NCBI GenBank assembly: GCA_017625565.1 | Contig: JAGAKN010000011.1 | Coordinates: 1-61,797, forward strand | Source: Clostridia bacterium | GTDB taxonomy: Bacteria; Bacillota; Clostridia; Christensenellales; Borkfalkiaceae | Length of the DNA: 61,797 bases | Direction: 5' to 3' | Shown: piece after piece, positions 39,168 through 50,207 of the stretch | Position numbering within the stretch: position 1 is the stretch's first letter | How the letters are laid out: each line of letters starts with the position of its first letter | The notes under the pieces: generated by a model | Database searches by the model: none | Told to the model about the DNA's origin: nothing | What the model saw: only the letters and a program-made list of their open reading frames with translations | Position numbers and translations under genes: made by a program

Positions 39168-40283
39168 TTATTTATTGCTCTTGGAAACGTTGAAATAATA
39201 TTCTACGACGTCGCCGTCTTGCATCACGTATTCCTTGCCTTCGGAACGGACTTTGCCTTTTTCTTTCGCGGCGGCGATCGAGCCGAGTTCTACAAGAATT
39301 TCCCAGTTGACTACGTCTGCGCGAATAAAGCCTTTTTCAAAATCCGTATGGATTTTTCCTGCTGCTTGCGGAGCTTTCGTGCCTTTGACGATCGTCCAAG
39401 CGCGCGTTTCCTTTTCGCCGGCAGTCAAGTAAGAGATTAAACCGAGCAGGGAATAGGATTTTTTAATCAGTCTATCCAAACCGCTTTCACCGAGCCCGAA
39501 TTCTTCCATAAATACGGCTTTGTCGTCGGGGTCCATTTGTGATAATTCTTCTTCTGTTTTCGCGCAAATGACGAGCACTTCGCTGCCTTCCGTTTGCGCC
39601 CAATCCCGTACTTTGTTGACGTAGGGGAGTTCGTTTTCGTCTTTACCCATATCGTCTTCCTTGATATTCGCCGCGTAAATGACGGGTTTTGTCGTCAATA
39701 AGAAACAGTTTCTGATAAACTCTGTTTCCGTATCGGCGATGGAAAACGTTCTTGCAGGTTTTTCGCTTTCGAGATGCGCGTATAAACGTTCCAAAAACGC
39801 GTATTCTTCTACAGCTTTCTTATCCGAACCGCCACGTGCTTGTACTTTGACTTTGTTCATGCGGTTTTGTACGGCTTCCATATCCGAAAGCACCAACTCG
39901 AGATTGATGGTTTCAATATCCGAAACGGGATCGATTTTATTGTCTACGTGCGTGATATTGCTATCTTCGAAACAACGTACGACGTGTACGATTGCGTCAA
40001 CTTCACGGATATGCGAAAGGAATTTGTTCCCCAGACCTTCGCCCTTGGACGCACCTTTTACAAGCCCTGCGATATCCACGAATTCGATAACGGCAGGGGT
40101 GACTTTTTTACTGTTGTATAAAGCGGAAAGTTTGTCCAAACGCTCGTCGGGAACAGCAACGACGCCGACGTTCGGCTCGATTGTGCAGAAGGGATAGTTC
40201 GCGCATTCTGCGCCCGCGTGCGTGATTGCATTAAAGAGTGTAGATTTACCAACGTTGGGAAGTCCAACAACACCGAGTTTCAT
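39168..40283 (-). CDS. ychF: Redox-regulated ATPase YchF (Obg family)
   Basis: The protein has 371 residues. G1 is GLPNVGKST (residues 6-14), followed by the YPFCTIEPNVG switch region, FVDIAGLVKGASKGEGLGNKFL (G3), and NIKED in place of the GTPase NKxD, which is why this family prefers ATP. The C-terminal TGS domain runs through RAWTIVKGTKAPQAAGKIHTDFEKGFI to EYVMQDGDVVEYYFNV. It binds ribosomes and takes part in translation and stress responses. It has its own consensus promoter, back to back with that of argS. Confidence 0.95.
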   Translation of the reverse strand: MKLGVVGLPNVGKSTLFNAITHAGAECANYPFCTIEPNVGVVAVPDERLDKLSALYNSKKVTPAVIEFVDIAGLVKGASKGEGLGNKFLSHIREVDAIVHVVRCFEDSNITHVDNKIDPVSDIETINLELVLSDMEAVQNRMNKVKVQARGGSDKKAVEEYAFLERLYAHLESEKPARTFSIADTETEFIRNCFLLTTKPVIYAANIKEDDMGKDENELPYVNKVRDWAQTEGSEVLVICAKTEEELSQMDPDDKAVFMEEFGLGESGLDRLIKKSYSLLGLISYLTAGEKETRAWTIVKGTKAPQAAGKIHTDFEKGFIRADVVNWEILVELGSIAAAKEKGKVRSEGKEYVMQDGDVVEYYFNVSKSNK

Positions 40284-40330
40284 AATTTCATCATCCTTTT
40301 TTTCATGGTTTTTTGAAAAATTTCCAATAT

Positions 40331-40359
40331 ATTATAATACAAAATTGAAAATTTGGCAA
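40331..40359 (-). promoter_or_regulatory. Sigma-A promoter of the ychF operon
   Basis: On the minus strand, TTGCCA (40354-40359), 17-bp spacer, TATAAT (40331-40336). It is divergent from, and 7 bp away from, the argS -35 box. Confidence 0.85.
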
Positions 40360-40366
40360 ATTAAAG

Positions 40367-40395
40367 TTGCTCAAATTTAAAAAATATGGTAATAT
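40367..40395 (+). promoter_or_regulatory. Sigma-A promoter of argS
   Basis: TTGCTC (40367-40372), 17-bp spacer, TAATAT (40390-40395). This places the longer frame starting at 40386 inside the promoter and supports ATG 40440. Confidence 0.7.
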
Positions 40396-40439
40396 ATTTT
40401 AAGAAAAATGAAAAAAATCGAAAAAACGAAGGTATAATT

Positions 40440-42125
40440 ATGGATTACAAGAATTATATAGCGCAAAAAATTTGTGTAGACGGAGTGACAACGGCGGAGA
40501 TTTACGAAGCGATTGCTTTGCCCCCGAATTCAGAAATGGGCGATTACGCTTTGCCGTGCTTTAAGTTTGCGAAAGCTCTTCGCAAAAGCCCCGTAATGAT
40601 TGCGGAAGATTTAAAAAACTCCTTGCAAACGGACGACGTGATCAGCGAGATTTCCGCAGTGAACGGGTATTTGAATTTTAAAATCAACAAAGACGGATTC
40701 GTCCGTGCAACCTTGGATAAAATTCTTACGGAAAAGGACGGCTACGGTTCATCGAATCAAGGCGCGGGGAAAACGGTTTGTATTGACTATTCGTCCATCA
40801 ATATCGCAAAACCCTTCCATATCGGGCATTTGTCGACGACGGTGCTTGGTGGCGCGTTGTATCGGATTTTTAACTTCTTGGGTTATAAAACCGTTGGGAT
40901 CAACCACCTTGGCGATTACGGTACGCAGTTTGGGAAGCTCATTTCCGCGTATAAGCGTTGGGGGGACAAAGAAACGGTGCAACAGGGCGGTATTCGCGCG
41001 TTGAACGAATTGTACGTGCGTTTCCACCAAGAAGCGGAAACCCATCCCGAGTACGAAGACGAAGCGCGCGCGTATTTCAAGCTTATTGAACAGGGCGACG
41101 AAGAATGTCAAACACTCTTCCGTTGGTTTAAGGAATTGACGTTGAAAGACGTTCAAAAGATTTACGATATGCTCGATATCCGTTTCGATTCGTACGCTGG
41201 CGAGAGTTTTTATTCGGATAAAATGCAACCGGTTATCGACGAGTTGAAGGAACATAACTTGTTAGTGGAAAGCAGGGGAGCACAAATCGTAGATTTGGAA
41301 GAATACGGTATGGCGCCTTGCATCATCTTAAAATCGGACGGTACGTCGTTGTATGCGACGCGGGATATGGCTGCCGCTATGTATAGAAAACAAACGTACG
41401 ATTTCGACAAGTGCTTATACGTCGTTGCTTATCAACAAAATTTACACTTCAAGCAATTCTTTAAAGTTTTGGAATTGATGGGGAAAGCGTGGGCGAAAGA
41501 TCTCGTACACGTAGCGTACGGCATGGTTTCTTTGGAAGAAGGCACGATGTCTACCCGTAAAGGGAACGTCGTATTTTTGGAAGACGTTATTCAAAAATGT
41601 ATCGACAAAGCCGCGGGAATTTTGGTGGAGAAAAATCCGAATTTAGAAAACAAAGCCGAAGTGGCGCAAAAAGTCGGGGTAGGCGCGGTTATTTTCGGGG
41701 CTTTATATAACAACAAAATTAAAGATATCGTATTCTCGTATGATAAAGTGCTCAACTTTGACGGGGAAACGAGTGTATACGTGCAATATACTTGTGCGCG
41801 CGCGTATTCCGTATTACAAAAGGGCGGAGTGCCTGAAACCTTTGAAATTCCCACGCTTACTGCGGAAGAAATCGAGCTTGTAAAAGCGTTGGCAACTTTC
41901 CCTGAAACGGTAGCGTCCGCTGCGGAGAAATACGAACCTTCTTACGTTGCCCGTTTTGCGGTGGACGTAGCACAGAAATTCAACAAATTCTATTTCGACT
42001 GTAAAATTCTTACAGCGGAAAACGAGCAAACGAAAAACTTCCGGTTGGCTTTGACAAATGCTACCTTGCAAGCCCTGAAAAACGCGTTTGCGTTGCTTGG
42101 GATCGGTATTCCTGAAAAAATGTAA
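40440..42125 (+). CDS. argS: Arginine-tRNA ligase
   Basis: ATG 40440 (MDYKNYIAQ...) lies behind GAAGG; the product has 561 residues. It has the class I signature HIGHLSTT near residue 122, preceded by the ArgRS-typical SSINIAKPF. The KMSKS-equivalent loop reads MSTRKG, and the C-terminal anticodon-binding domain ends QALKNAFALLGIGIPEKM. It charges tRNA-Arg. It lies alone between the ychF promoter and the HelD gene. A terminator follows at once. Confidence 0.95.
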   Translation: MDYKNYIAQKICVDGVTTAEIYEAIALPPNSEMGDYALPCFKFAKALRKSPVMIAEDLKNSLQTDDVISEISAVNGYLNFKINKDGFVRATLDKILTEKDGYGSSNQGAGKTVCIDYSSINIAKPFHIGHLSTTVLGGALYRIFNFLGYKTVGINHLGDYGTQFGKLISAYKRWGDKETVQQGGIRALNELYVRFHQEAETHPEYEDEARAYFKLIEQGDEECQTLFRWFKELTLKDVQKIYDMLDIRFDSYAGESFYSDKMQPVIDELKEHNLLVESRGAQIVDLEEYGMAPCIILKSDGTSLYATRDMAAAMYRKQTYDFDKCLYVVAYQQNLHFKQFFKVLELMGKAWAKDLVHVAYGMVSLEEGTMSTRKGNVVFLEDVIQKCIDKAAGILVEKNPNLENKAEVAQKVGVGAVIFGALYNNKIKDIVFSYDKVLNFDGETSVYVQYTCARAYSVLQKGGVPETFEIPTLTAEEIELVKALATFPETVASAAEKYEPSYVARFAVDVAQKFNKFYFDCKILTAENEQTKNFRLALTNATLQALKNAFALLGIGIPEKM

Positions 42126-42130
42126 TCTTC

Positions 42131-42159
42131 AAAAACGTCTCGAAGACCGAGGCGTTTTT
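42131..42159 (+). terminator. Intrinsic terminator after argS
   Basis: AAAAACGTCTCG (42131-42142) pairs with CGAGGCGTTTTT (42148-42159) with one G-U pair, ending in a T-run. Confidence 0.88.
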
Positions 42160-42263
42160 GTCTATTTTTGTCCGCTAAAAAAAATTTAGGAAAAATTTCC
42201 GTCAAATCCTTTCTTTTTTAGAAAAAATGTGTTATGATTAAAAATAACGGTAGGTGAAAGGCT

Positions 42264-44663
42264 ATGTCGGAAAAAATAACGTACGAAAGAATACTCGCTT
42301 TGCTCAACCCGAAAAAATCGGGGGATCACGCATGGTTTTTATCTCTTTTGAACGATGACGAACAAACGGAATACGAACGGGAACACGTCAAGGCGGTAAT
42401 GCAAATGTTGCGTATCGCGCGTATCCGTCCACATAAAAAATCCATTCAACAGGCGCGCGAGGAAATCGCTCGTTTGGAATCCGATCGGGAAAATTCCGCT
42501 GAGAATTATCGAAAAATCGGGCAGTTGATCGCCGAAATCGAACGCAGGAAAGCGAAGATGGAAGAATTTCGCCCGTTTTTTGACGAGCCGTACTTTGCCC
42601 GAATGGACTTGGTGGATAATATAGAAGGCTACAACAGCTATTATATCGGTAAAAAAGGGGACGTGCATTTGGAAATTCTCGATTGGCGCGCTCCCGTAGC
42701 AAGACGCTATTATCAAAAGAGTTGTTCTTCTTTTTCGTTTAACGAATACGAATACAAGACGATACTTCGGCGGGCGATCCGCGCAAAAAACGGCGAAATT
42801 TTGGATTTTAAGAACGAATACTTGTCTTTAAAGGAGTATTTATCCGCCGAAGAAATCGGTGGGCGAGATGAAGAAAACGTACTCGATCCGTATTTAAAAG
42901 AGATCATCAAAAATCGCAAGGATGAACCTGCGGTAAGAGATATTATTGAAACCATACAAGAAAAACAATACGAAATTATTACACGTCCCGAAGACGGGGA
43001 TTTCGTATTGCAGGGATGCGCGGGTAGTGGGAAAACGATGGTCATGTTGCATCGGTTAAGCTACTTGATGTATAACAATGAAGATATCAAAGCTCGGGAT
43101 CTTTTGGTGATCACGCCGAGTGATTCCTTTAATGCCTTCATTGACGAGTTGGCGGAAGTTTTGGAGCTTGAACGCGTCAAAACAATGACCGTTTACGAGT
43201 ATTTTTTACAAGTTTTGAGAAATGCGAAAATCGACGTTGCGGACAGGATCGACGTCACGCAAAAAGAACCCGAAAGTTATTTGGAATACGTATATTCACC
43301 TAAGTTTGTTGCGGACGTTCAAAAGAAACTCGACAAAGTGTACGACAGTTTATACGGTATGTTCACGGGGGAAGAATGCCACGCGTATATCCATTCGATT
43401 ATCGCGGAATGTAAAAAGCAAATTGTGGCGTACGAAGGGATTAAAAACGCGTCTATGCGCGTTCGTCGTTGCGTTTTGGGGGAGATGAAAGAGCGTAAGG
43501 AGGGCGGTTTATATTATACAAAACCCTTCCGTGAGTTGATGAACTGTATTTTGGACGTCGACGACTTTTTCGACGGAACGCTAAAAAGTGATCGCGCGAA
43601 AGTGCCCGAATATTTCTATCGGCAGTTAACGTCCTTTTACAAGAGCGCGTCTTTCGTTGCAAGAAATACCGAGCGAATTGTCGCCGAAGGAGTGCGTTCG
43701 CTGGAAGAATTACGCACGGACGTAGAAAAAGAGCTTTCCGATTTACGGCGTTTTAAGCAAAAAATCGGTGGGGTAGACGTTTATACGTATGCCGACCGAA
43801 TCGAACGTAGAGAGGCTACGCTCAGAGAGATTGACAGCGTACGGGAAAAGGTTGTTTTTATCGGCGATTCCAACGTTTCGTTTACAGAATTTTACGCATA
43901 TTTGCGTGGTGAAAAAACGTTTTCGGAGTTGGGTAGCGGAAACGGTTTTATTGACGTCGTACGCTATTTTTACCGCGAAACGGTGAAAAAATACAAGCAG
44001 AAATTCGGCATGACGTCTAGGTCGATGTATCTCTCGGACGCGTATGCGCTTTGCGTGATTTGCGCAGGGATTAGCGAACGGCTTTCCCCGGCATTTTCTT
44101 ACGTTTTCGTGGACGAAGGGCAGGATATTTCCGCTTGTGAATATCATTTGTTGCGGAAGATCAACCGTAAATCGTCGTTTAACGTGTTCGGGGATTTGGC
44201 GCAAAACATAACGCCTTGGCGTGGGATTCGGGATTGGAAAGACGCTTTCCCCGATTTTACCGTATACGAACTCAATCAAAATTATCGCAACACCAACCAA
44301 ATCGTAGAATTCGTTGCTTCAACGTTGGAGTTGGATATGAAACCGATCGGCTACGACGGGCCGGAAGTGGAGCAGATTAGCGCGCGAAAAATTTCGGCGT
44401 TTTTCAGGGACAAAAAGGGTTTGAAAGCGATTATATGTGCGGAAAGTGAAAAAGAAAAATACACGCGAAAATCGTATAACGATATCGGGGCAAAAAATAG
44501 AGTTTCCCGTTCCAAAGTCAACGTTATGTCCGTTTACGAAAGCAAGGGGTTAGAGTTTAGCTCCGTCGTAGTTGTTCCCGATGGAATGACGGTTGGAGAA
44601 CGGTATATTGCCTATACGCGAGCCTTGAAAAATCTTGCTGTTCTAAGCGGAAAGGAGAAATAG
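42264..44663 (+). CDS. helD: HelD-like UvrD/Rep-type helicase, RNA polymerase recycling factor
   Basis: The protein has 799 residues. The N-terminal ~130 residues form a charged coiled coil (the arm that enters the RNA polymerase channel in HelD), followed by YYIGKKGD...LEILDWRAPVARRYY. Walker A GCAGSGKTMVMLHRLSYL lies near residue 252 and the DExx box appears as YVFVDEGQDIS. ELNQNYRNTNQIVEFV and VMSVYESKGLEFSSVVVVPDG are late superfamily 1 motifs, and a short ending YIAYTRALKNLAVL closes it. HelD displaces stalled RNA polymerase from nucleic acid. The next gene starts directly after the stop. Confidence 0.85.
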   Translation: MSEKITYERILALLNPKKSGDHAWFLSLLNDDEQTEYEREHVKAVMQMLRIARIRPHKKSIQQAREEIARLESDRENSAENYRKIGQLIAEIERRKAKMEEFRPFFDEPYFARMDLVDNIEGYNSYYIGKKGDVHLEILDWRAPVARRYYQKSCSSFSFNEYEYKTILRRAIRAKNGEILDFKNEYLSLKEYLSAEEIGGRDEENVLDPYLKEIIKNRKDEPAVRDIIETIQEKQYEIITRPEDGDFVLQGCAGSGKTMVMLHRLSYLMYNNEDIKARDLLVITPSDSFNAFIDELAEVLELERVKTMTVYEYFLQVLRNAKIDVADRIDVTQKEPESYLEYVYSPKFVADVQKKLDKVYDSLYGMFTGEECHAYIHSIIAECKKQIVAYEGIKNASMRVRRCVLGEMKERKEGGLYYTKPFRELMNCILDVDDFFDGTLKSDRAKVPEYFYRQLTSFYKSASFVARNTERIVAEGVRSLEELRTDVEKELSDLRRFKQKIGGVDVYTYADRIERREATLREIDSVREKVVFIGDSNVSFTEFYAYLRGEKTFSELGSGNGFIDVVRYFYRETVKKYKQKFGMTSRSMYLSDAYALCVICAGISERLSPAFSYVFVDEGQDISACEYHLLRKINRKSSFNVFGDLAQNITPWRGIRDWKDAFPDFTVYELNQNYRNTNQIVEFVASTLELDMKPIGYDGPEVEQISARKISAFFRDKKGLKAIICAESEKEKYTRKSYNDIGAKNRVSRSKVNVMSVYESKGLEFSSVVVVPDGMTVGERYIAYTRALKNLAVLSGKEK

Positions 44664-45359
44664 ATGAAAGACGTATTTTTGGTGGATGCGGACGATACGA
44701 TATTGGATTTTCACGGCGCATCGGCGCTTGCCATACGTTCGGCGTTTGCGGAATGTAAAATTGCTTGGGAAGAGCGGTTTTTAAGCGTTTTTAAAGCCGT
44801 CAACGACGGCTTGTGGGAAGCGCTCGAGAGAAAGGAAATCACGAGAAAAGCCTTAATTGCAAAGCGGTTTCCACTGTATTTGCAAACGCTTGGGATTACG
44901 AGCGTAAACGGGGAAGCGTTTAACCGTATGTATTTGCAACACTTGGCGACGCACCCGATTTACGTAGACGGTGCGCAAGCGTTTTTGGAAGAGCTGAATA
45001 CGCTTGGTAGAGTATTTATCGTCACCAACGGTACGGAATATATACAAAAATCCCGTTTTGATATTGCAAAATTGTGGGGATATGCGGAAGACGTATTTAT
45101 TTCGGATACGATCGGCGCGGATAAGCCGGCGAAAGAATATACAAACTACGTCATATCTCATATTCGGGATTTTGATCAAGAACGCGCCGTTTGGATTGGG
45201 GATAGTTTAAGCGCGGATATTCGCGCTGCAAACGACGCAGGGATTACTTCGATATGGTTTAATCCAAAAAGGAAAACGTTGACAAATCAAGCAAAACCCG
45301 ACTATAATTGCTCAAAATTTGATGAAATCATCAAAATTATAAGGGGAATAAATAGTTAA
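44664..45359 (+). CDS. HAD hydrolase, YjjG-like nucleotidase
   Basis: The 231-residue protein begins at ATG 44664, the base after the HelD stop, with AAAGGAG in the end of helD. Motif I is VDADDTILDF (DxDxT) and motif II is FIVTNGTEYIQKSR. Motif III/IV runs through FISDTIGADKPAKEY and AVWIGDSLSADIRAANDAG. A helical cap lies in residues about 18-90. The closest known type is YjjG/YfnB, which hydrolyses pyrimidine nucleoside monophosphates, including unusual ones. Substrate is inferred. Confidence 0.82.
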   Translation: MKDVFLVDADDTILDFHGASALAIRSAFAECKIAWEERFLSVFKAVNDGLWEALERKEITRKALIAKRFPLYLQTLGITSVNGEAFNRMYLQHLATHPIYVDGAQAFLEELNTLGRVFIVTNGTEYIQKSRFDIAKLWGYAEDVFISDTIGADKPAKEYTNYVISHIRDFDQERAVWIGDSLSADIRAANDAGITSIWFNPKRKTLTNQAKPDYNCSKFDEIIKIIRGINS

Positions 45360-45384
45360 AAGGAAAAAAATTGCCGTCAAACGT

Positions 45385-45413
45385 TTGAAAAACGTGGAAA
45401 AAAATGCTATAAT
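45385..45413 (+). promoter_or_regulatory. Sigma-A promoter of parE-parC
   Basis: TTGAAA (45385-45390), 17-bp spacer, perfect TATAAT (45408-45413), about 70 bp before the parE start. Confidence 0.87.
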
Positions 45414-45482
45414 AGAGCAAAATGGCACATTTTTTGCGTAAAAGTCGAAAAAAAGGATAAAAACACGAAAAAAGAGGATACA

Positions 45483-47678
45483 ATGGCAACGACAGAGAAA
45501 AACAAAAACGGCGAATACAGCACGAAAGACATAGAAGTTTTAGAAGGCTTAGACGCCGTGCGTATGCGTCCCGGTATGTATATCGGGTCTACGGGGATTA
45601 AGGGTTTACACCATATACTTTGGGAAATCATTGACAACGCCGTAGACGAAGCCGCAAACGGCTATGCGGATAAAATTCAAGTAATTTTGCATAAAGACGG
45701 AAGCGCAACCGTAGAAGATAACGGGCGTGGGATTCCGACGGATATACACCCGAAAGAAAAGGTTTCGGGTGTTCAACTCGTCTTTACGAAATTACACGCA
45801 GGCGGTAAGTTTGGGCAAGGGAATTACGAGTATTCGGGCGGTCTGCACGGGGTAGGCGCTTCGGTCACCAACGCGCTCTCGGAATGGCTTACCGTCGAAG
45901 TTTGTCGAAACAAGCGTATGTATAAGATGAGTTTCCACTCCAAATACAACGCGCGAAAGAAAAAGATTGATTCGGGTATTCCCGACGGGCCATTGGAAGA
46001 TACGGGGATTAAAACCAACCGCCAAGGCACGAAAATCCGTTTTAAACCCGATCCGCAGGTGTTTTCGGAAGTCGATTATGATTTAGAAACGGTAGAAGAA
46101 CGCTTAAAGCAACTCGCGTTCTTAAACCAAGGCGTTGAAATTACGATTATCGACGAGCGTATTTCGATGGCGGAAATCCGTAGAAGTCGCGCGGCGTTCT
46201 CCGATACGAACGAAAACGCGGACGGCGAAGAGGAAACGGAAGAAACGGTTTCGTTGGACGTGGAAACGGAAAGCGAACAAATGGATTTATTGTCTTTAGA
46301 ACCCCAACAATCCCTGTTCGCGGAAGTGGACGAGCTGGCGCTTGAAAGCGAGCCGTATCGGGCTACGTTCAAATATAACGGTGGGATCGCCGATTACGTG
46401 AAAGATCTCAACGACGGCGAGAAAAAATTGTACGCGCAACCGATTTATTATTCGACGGAAAAGAACGGTGTGAAAGTCGAGTTTGCTATTCAGCACAACA
46501 ACCGCTATCACGAGAATATGATTTCGTTCGTCAATAACATTCCGACGCCCGAAGGCGGATACCATGAAATGGGTTTTCATTCGGGTTTGACGAGAGTTTT
46601 AAACGAATTTGCAAGAAATAACGGCTTTTTAAAGGAAAAAGACGCGAATTTGCAAGGCGACGATTTTGCCGAAGGGTTGACGGTCGTGCTTTCGGTAAAG
46701 CTTGCGGTTGTACAATTTGAAGGGCAAACGAAAACCAAACTCGGGAATACCGAAGCCCGTCCTGCGGTAGAGGGTGCGGTAATCGAAGGCTTTAACGCCT
46801 TTAAGAACGTCCGTGGTTATAAAAAGACCATGGAAGAAATTATTAAAAAAGCGCAAGGCGCGGCGAAATCCCGTATGGCGGCGAAAGAAGCGAAAGATAA
46901 TTTGCGGAAAGGCAAGAAAATCGATGGCTTGACGCTGATAGGGAAGCTTGCAGGCTGTTCGGGGAAGAAACCCGAATTCAACGAAATGTTTATCGTTGAG
47001 GGGGATTCGGCAGGCGGTACGGCAAAACAAGCGCGCGTACGACAATTTCAGTCCATTTTACCGCTTCGCGGTAAACCACTCAACGTTGAAAAGAAAAAGT
47101 TGGCGCAAATTTTGGAAAACGAAGAAATCCGTACCATGATCGGCGCGATCGGCGCAGGTTATGGCTCGGAATTCAAAATTGAAAAAGTCAATTATCAAAA
47201 AGTCATTATTTTATCGGATGCCGACCAAGACGGTATGCATATTCGGTGTATTTTGTTGACGTTCTTCTTCCGCTATATGCGTCCGCTTGTCGATGCAGGA
47301 TTTGTGTATATCGGTATGCCACCCCTTTACAAGGTGTATAAAGGCGATAAGGTGGAATACGCTTACGACGATAAGGAATTGAACGCGAAGATAGAAAAAA
47401 TCGGAAAAGGGTATCAGTTGCAACGCTACAAAGGGCTTGGGGAAATGAGTGCTGAACAGCTCTGGGAAACGACGATGAATCCCGCAACCCGAAACTTGAT
47501 CCAAGTGACGATTGAAGACGCCGTGAAAGCGGAACGGATGATTACCACGCTCATGGGCGATAAGGTAGACGGCAGAAAGGAATTTTTGGCGAAATACGCG
47601 AATTTTAATAAACGGGATGCGTTTATGGAGAAAATAGACAAGACGGAACGTAAGGAGGCGGAAAATGGCGAAAAGTAA
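45483..47678 (+). CDS. parE: DNA topoisomerase IV subunit B (GyrB/ParE family)
   Basis: The protein has 731 residues. GHKL ATPase blocks are [34 protein letters not shown] and [15 protein letters not shown]. The transducer domain contains an unusual acidic insertion at about 238-290 (rich in Glu, Asp, Thr). The TOPRIM domain has [15 protein letters not shown] and the [12 protein letters not shown] metal motif. With the downstream subunit it passes DNA duplexes through a break. Assigned ParE rather than GyrB because its partner follows directly and lacks a GyrA box. parC overlaps its end by 14 bp. Confidence 0.85.
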   Translation: MATTEKNKNGEYSTKDIEVLEGLDAVRMRPGMYIGSTGIKGLHHILWEIIDNAVDEAANGYADKIQVILHKDGSATVEDNGRGIPTDIHPKEKVSGVQLVFTKLHAGGKFGQGNYEYSGGLHGVGASVTNALSEWLTVEVCRNKRMYKMSFHSKYNARKKKIDSGIPDGPLEDTGIKTNRQGTKIRFKPDPQVFSEVDYDLETVEERLKQLAFLNQGVEITIIDERISMAEIRRSRAAFSDTNENADGEEETEETVSLDVETESEQMDLLSLEPQQSLFAEVDELALESEPYRATFKYNGGIADYVKDLNDGEKKLYAQPIYYSTEKNGVKVEFAIQHNNRYHENMISFVNNIPTPEGGYHEMGFHSGLTRVLNEFARNNGFLKEKDANLQGDDFAEGLTVVLSVKLAVVQFEGQTKTKLGNTEARPAVEGAVIEGFNAFKNVRGYKKTMEEIIKKAQGAAKSRMAAKEAKDNLRKGKKIDGLTLIGKLAGCSGKKPEFNEMFIVEGDSAGGTAKQARVRQFQSILPLRGKPLNVEKKKLAQILENEEIRTMIGAIGAGYGSEFKIEKVNYQKVIILSDADQDGMHIRCILLTFFFRYMRPLVDAGFVYIGMPPLYKVYKGDKVEYAYDDKELNAKIEKIGKGYQLQRYKGLGEMSAEQLWETTMNPATRNLIQVTIEDAVKAERMITTLMGDKVDGRKEFLAKYANFNKRDAFMEKIDKTERKEAENGEK

Positions 47679-50133
47679 GAAAGAACCGGAAATGATCGAA
47701 CCGACCGGACAATTATACGTCGAACCGCTGGAAAAAGTATTGCATACTTCCATGCTTCCGTATGCGGAATTCGTTATTCTCGACCGTGCGCTTCCGCGCG
47801 TAGAAGACGGCTTAAAACCCGTACAACGCCGTATATTGTATACAATGAACGAAATGGGTTTGACGCCCGATAAACCGCATAAAAAGAGTGCGCGTATAGT
47901 CGGGGACTGTATGGGTAAATACCATCCCCACGGCGACAGCTCGGTCTACGATGCGATGGTACGTATGGCGCAAAATTTCAATATGGGCAAAACACTTGTT
48001 AACGGCCACGGGAATTTCGGCTCGGTCGACGGCGACCCTGCCGCTGCAATGCGTTATACTGAAGCCCGTATGGAGCCTTTGGCGTTGGAATTATTGCGGG
48101 ATATCGACAAGGAAACGGTGAGTTTTTCCTTAAACTTCGACGATAGTTTAAAAGAGCCCGACGTATTGCCGGGGCGTTTTCCGAACTTGCTTGTAAACGG
48201 AGCGTCGGGGATTGCGGTCGGGCTTGCGACAAATATTCCTACGCATAACTTGGAAGAAGTGATCAACGGCGTCGTGGCATACATTGACAACCCTGCGATT
48301 TCTTTGGAAGAAATGATGGAATACATCCCGTCGCCCGATTTTCCGACGGGGGGGATTATTCTCGCAAACGAGTTGATCCAAGCCTACAAAACAGGGCGTG
48401 GAAAGATTGCGCTACGCGCAAAAATCCAAGCAGAAAAAACGGACAACGGGAAAACAAATCTTGTCATTACCGAACTTCCTTATCAAGTCAACAAAGCACA
48501 ATTATTGCGTAAAATCGTGGAGTTGTGCGACGAAAAGGAAGACGAATTAGACGGCATAGATCACGTTGCGGACGAATCGGATAGAACGGGTATGCGCGCG
48601 GTTATTCGCATCAAAAAAGACGCCGATCCGAACGCGATACTCAAGTGCTTATATAAATATACCGATTTGGAAGTCACGTTTGGGATTAATATGGTCGTGA
48701 TTGCGGATGGGAAACCCCAACAACTTGGGCTAATGGAAATTATCCGTCATTACGTAAAATACCAACAACAAGTGATCAAACGTCGTACGTTATTCGATTT
48801 GCATCAAGCAGAGCAACGTTCTCACGTGTTGGAAGGTTTGATTATCGCCGTGCAAAATATCGACGAAGTCATTGCGATTATCAAAAAATCGGAAAGTACC
48901 GCCGACGCGCGTGCGAAATTGATGGAGCGTTTCTCTTTGTCCGAAGTTCAAGCGCAAGCCATTCTCGATTTGCGACTCGCTCGCTTGACCAAACTTGAAA
49001 CGTTTAAGTTGGAAAACGAGCTCAAAGAACTCAAGAAATTGATCAAAAAACTTACGGCGATTTCCAAGAGTGGGGATTTGCAATTGCAAGTGGTTAAGGA
49101 AGAGATAACGCAAATCAAAGACGCGTATCCCACGCCGAGAAAATCCAAGCTTGTATTTACGAGAGAAGAAGCGGATGAAATGCTGGCTATTTCGGAAATC
49201 AAGAGAGAAGCGGTTTCGTGTACGCTCGTATACACGGCGGACGATAAATTTAAAGTATTGACGGGAAAACACGCCGACGCTTTAAAACAACCTTTGGAAG
49301 GAAAATTCAAACCGCAAACGCTTGCGATCAAGACGCTAAAGACGATGACGGATAAGCGAATCTTTGCGTTTACCAACGACGGGAACTGCCACCGTTTGGA
49401 CATTTCCGAGCCGTCGCTTTGGGGCAAATTAACTGAAAAAGGGGTATCTCTTCGGGATTTATCCAAGACGGCGGATACCGGCGAGCGCGTCGTGGCGTTG
49501 TTTGAAGCGGGGGAACATTTGCCGTTCGGGAACTTGATCTTCTTCACGAAGAAAGGTATGATCAAGAAATCGGAATGGTCGGAATACGATCAACGCAAAG
49601 AAAATTTCCCAGCGATCAAACTTGTAGACGGCGACGAAGTAATCAACGTCGAACAGGAGAGTGTGGAAACGGACGATACGATAATGCTTGTGACCAAAGA
49701 TGGGATTTGCTTAAACGCATTGACGGATGATATTCCCGTACAGGGTAGACAAGCGTCGGGCGTACGGGGGATCTCGCTCCGTGACGGCGATTTTGTCGTA
49801 TTTGCGTCGCAAATCGACGACGAAGGCGAAGTGGTTATCGCAACGAGTGAAGGTAGATTTAAACGGGTTTGCGTATCGCAAATCAAGAAAGCCAAACGGT
49901 ATGGTAAAGGCTCGATTATCGTAGGTTTATCGGACGGGGCGAGTGTTATTAGCGCAAGCTACGTGACCGTGCCGTATATGCTTGTGGTAGTAGATAAGCA
50001 GGATAACGTGTCCGAACTTTCTACGGAAGACGTGCCTATTTTAACGCAGAGCAACCGTGCGCAAAGGGTTAGCCCTTATAAAGAAGGTACGGTGGTTCGG
50101 GTTTATCCGACGTTTTATAAAAAAGGCGAATAA
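47665..50133 (+). CDS. parC: DNA topoisomerase IV subunit A (GyrA/ParC family)
   Basis: The protein has 822 residues. The breakage-reunion domain has [39 protein letters not shown] and MRYTEARM with the catalytic Tyr. The quinolone-determining positions are wild type (Ser and Asp in [10 protein letters not shown]). A coiled-coil tower (about 370-480) and a beta-pinwheel C-terminal domain follow. In the pinwheel I see [12 protein letters not shown] but no canonical QRRGGKG GyrA box, favouring ParC over GyrA. It decatenates daughter chromosomes. The C-terminal repeats ([33 protein letters not shown]) are complete. Confidence 0.85.
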   Translation: MAKSKKEPEMIEPTGQLYVEPLEKVLHTSMLPYAEFVILDRALPRVEDGLKPVQRRILYTMNEMGLTPDKPHKKSARIVGDCMGKYHPHGDSSVYDAMVRMAQNFNMGKTLVNGHGNFGSVDGDPAAAMRYTEARMEPLALELLRDIDKETVSFSLNFDDSLKEPDVLPGRFPNLLVNGASGIAVGLATNIPTHNLEEVINGVVAYIDNPAISLEEMMEYIPSPDFPTGGIILANELIQAYKTGRGKIALRAKIQAEKTDNGKTNLVITELPYQVNKAQLLRKIVELCDEKEDELDGIDHVADESDRTGMRAVIRIKKDADPNAILKCLYKYTDLEVTFGINMVVIADGKPQQLGLMEIIRHYVKYQQQVIKRRTLFDLHQAEQRSHVLEGLIIAVQNIDEVIAIIKKSESTADARAKLMERFSLSEVQAQAILDLRLARLTKLETFKLENELKELKKLIKKLTAISKSGDLQLQVVKEEITQIKDAYPTPRKSKLVFTREEADEMLAISEIKREAVSCTLVYTADDKFKVLTGKHADALKQPLEGKFKPQTLAIKTLKTMTDKRIFAFTNDGNCHRLDISEPSLWGKLTEKGVSLRDLSKTADTGERVVALFEAGEHLPFGNLIFFTKKGMIKKSEWSEYDQRKENFPAIKLVDGDEVINVEQESVETDDTIMLVTKDGICLNALTDDIPVQGRQASGVRGISLRDGDFVVFASQIDDEGEVVIATSEGRFKRVCVSQIKKAKRYGKGSIIVGLSDGASVISASYVTVPYMLVVVDKQDNVSELSTEDVPILTQSNRAQRVSPYKEGTVVRVYPTFYKKGE

Positions 50134-50207
50134 ACGGCGAAAATCGTTCATAAACACCAAAAAACCGACATAGAATATTCCGTAAGCGAATTGCGGAGGT
50201 CGGGATT

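Noticed and set aside
40386..40439. Longer N-terminus for ArgS
   Set aside because: It would start inside the putative promoter and encodes a Lys/Asn-rich stretch not found in ArgRS.
47665..50133. GyrA
   Set aside because: No canonical GyrA box (QRRGGKG) is visible and the gene is coupled to parE. ParC is preferred, although gyrase cannot be fully excluded.
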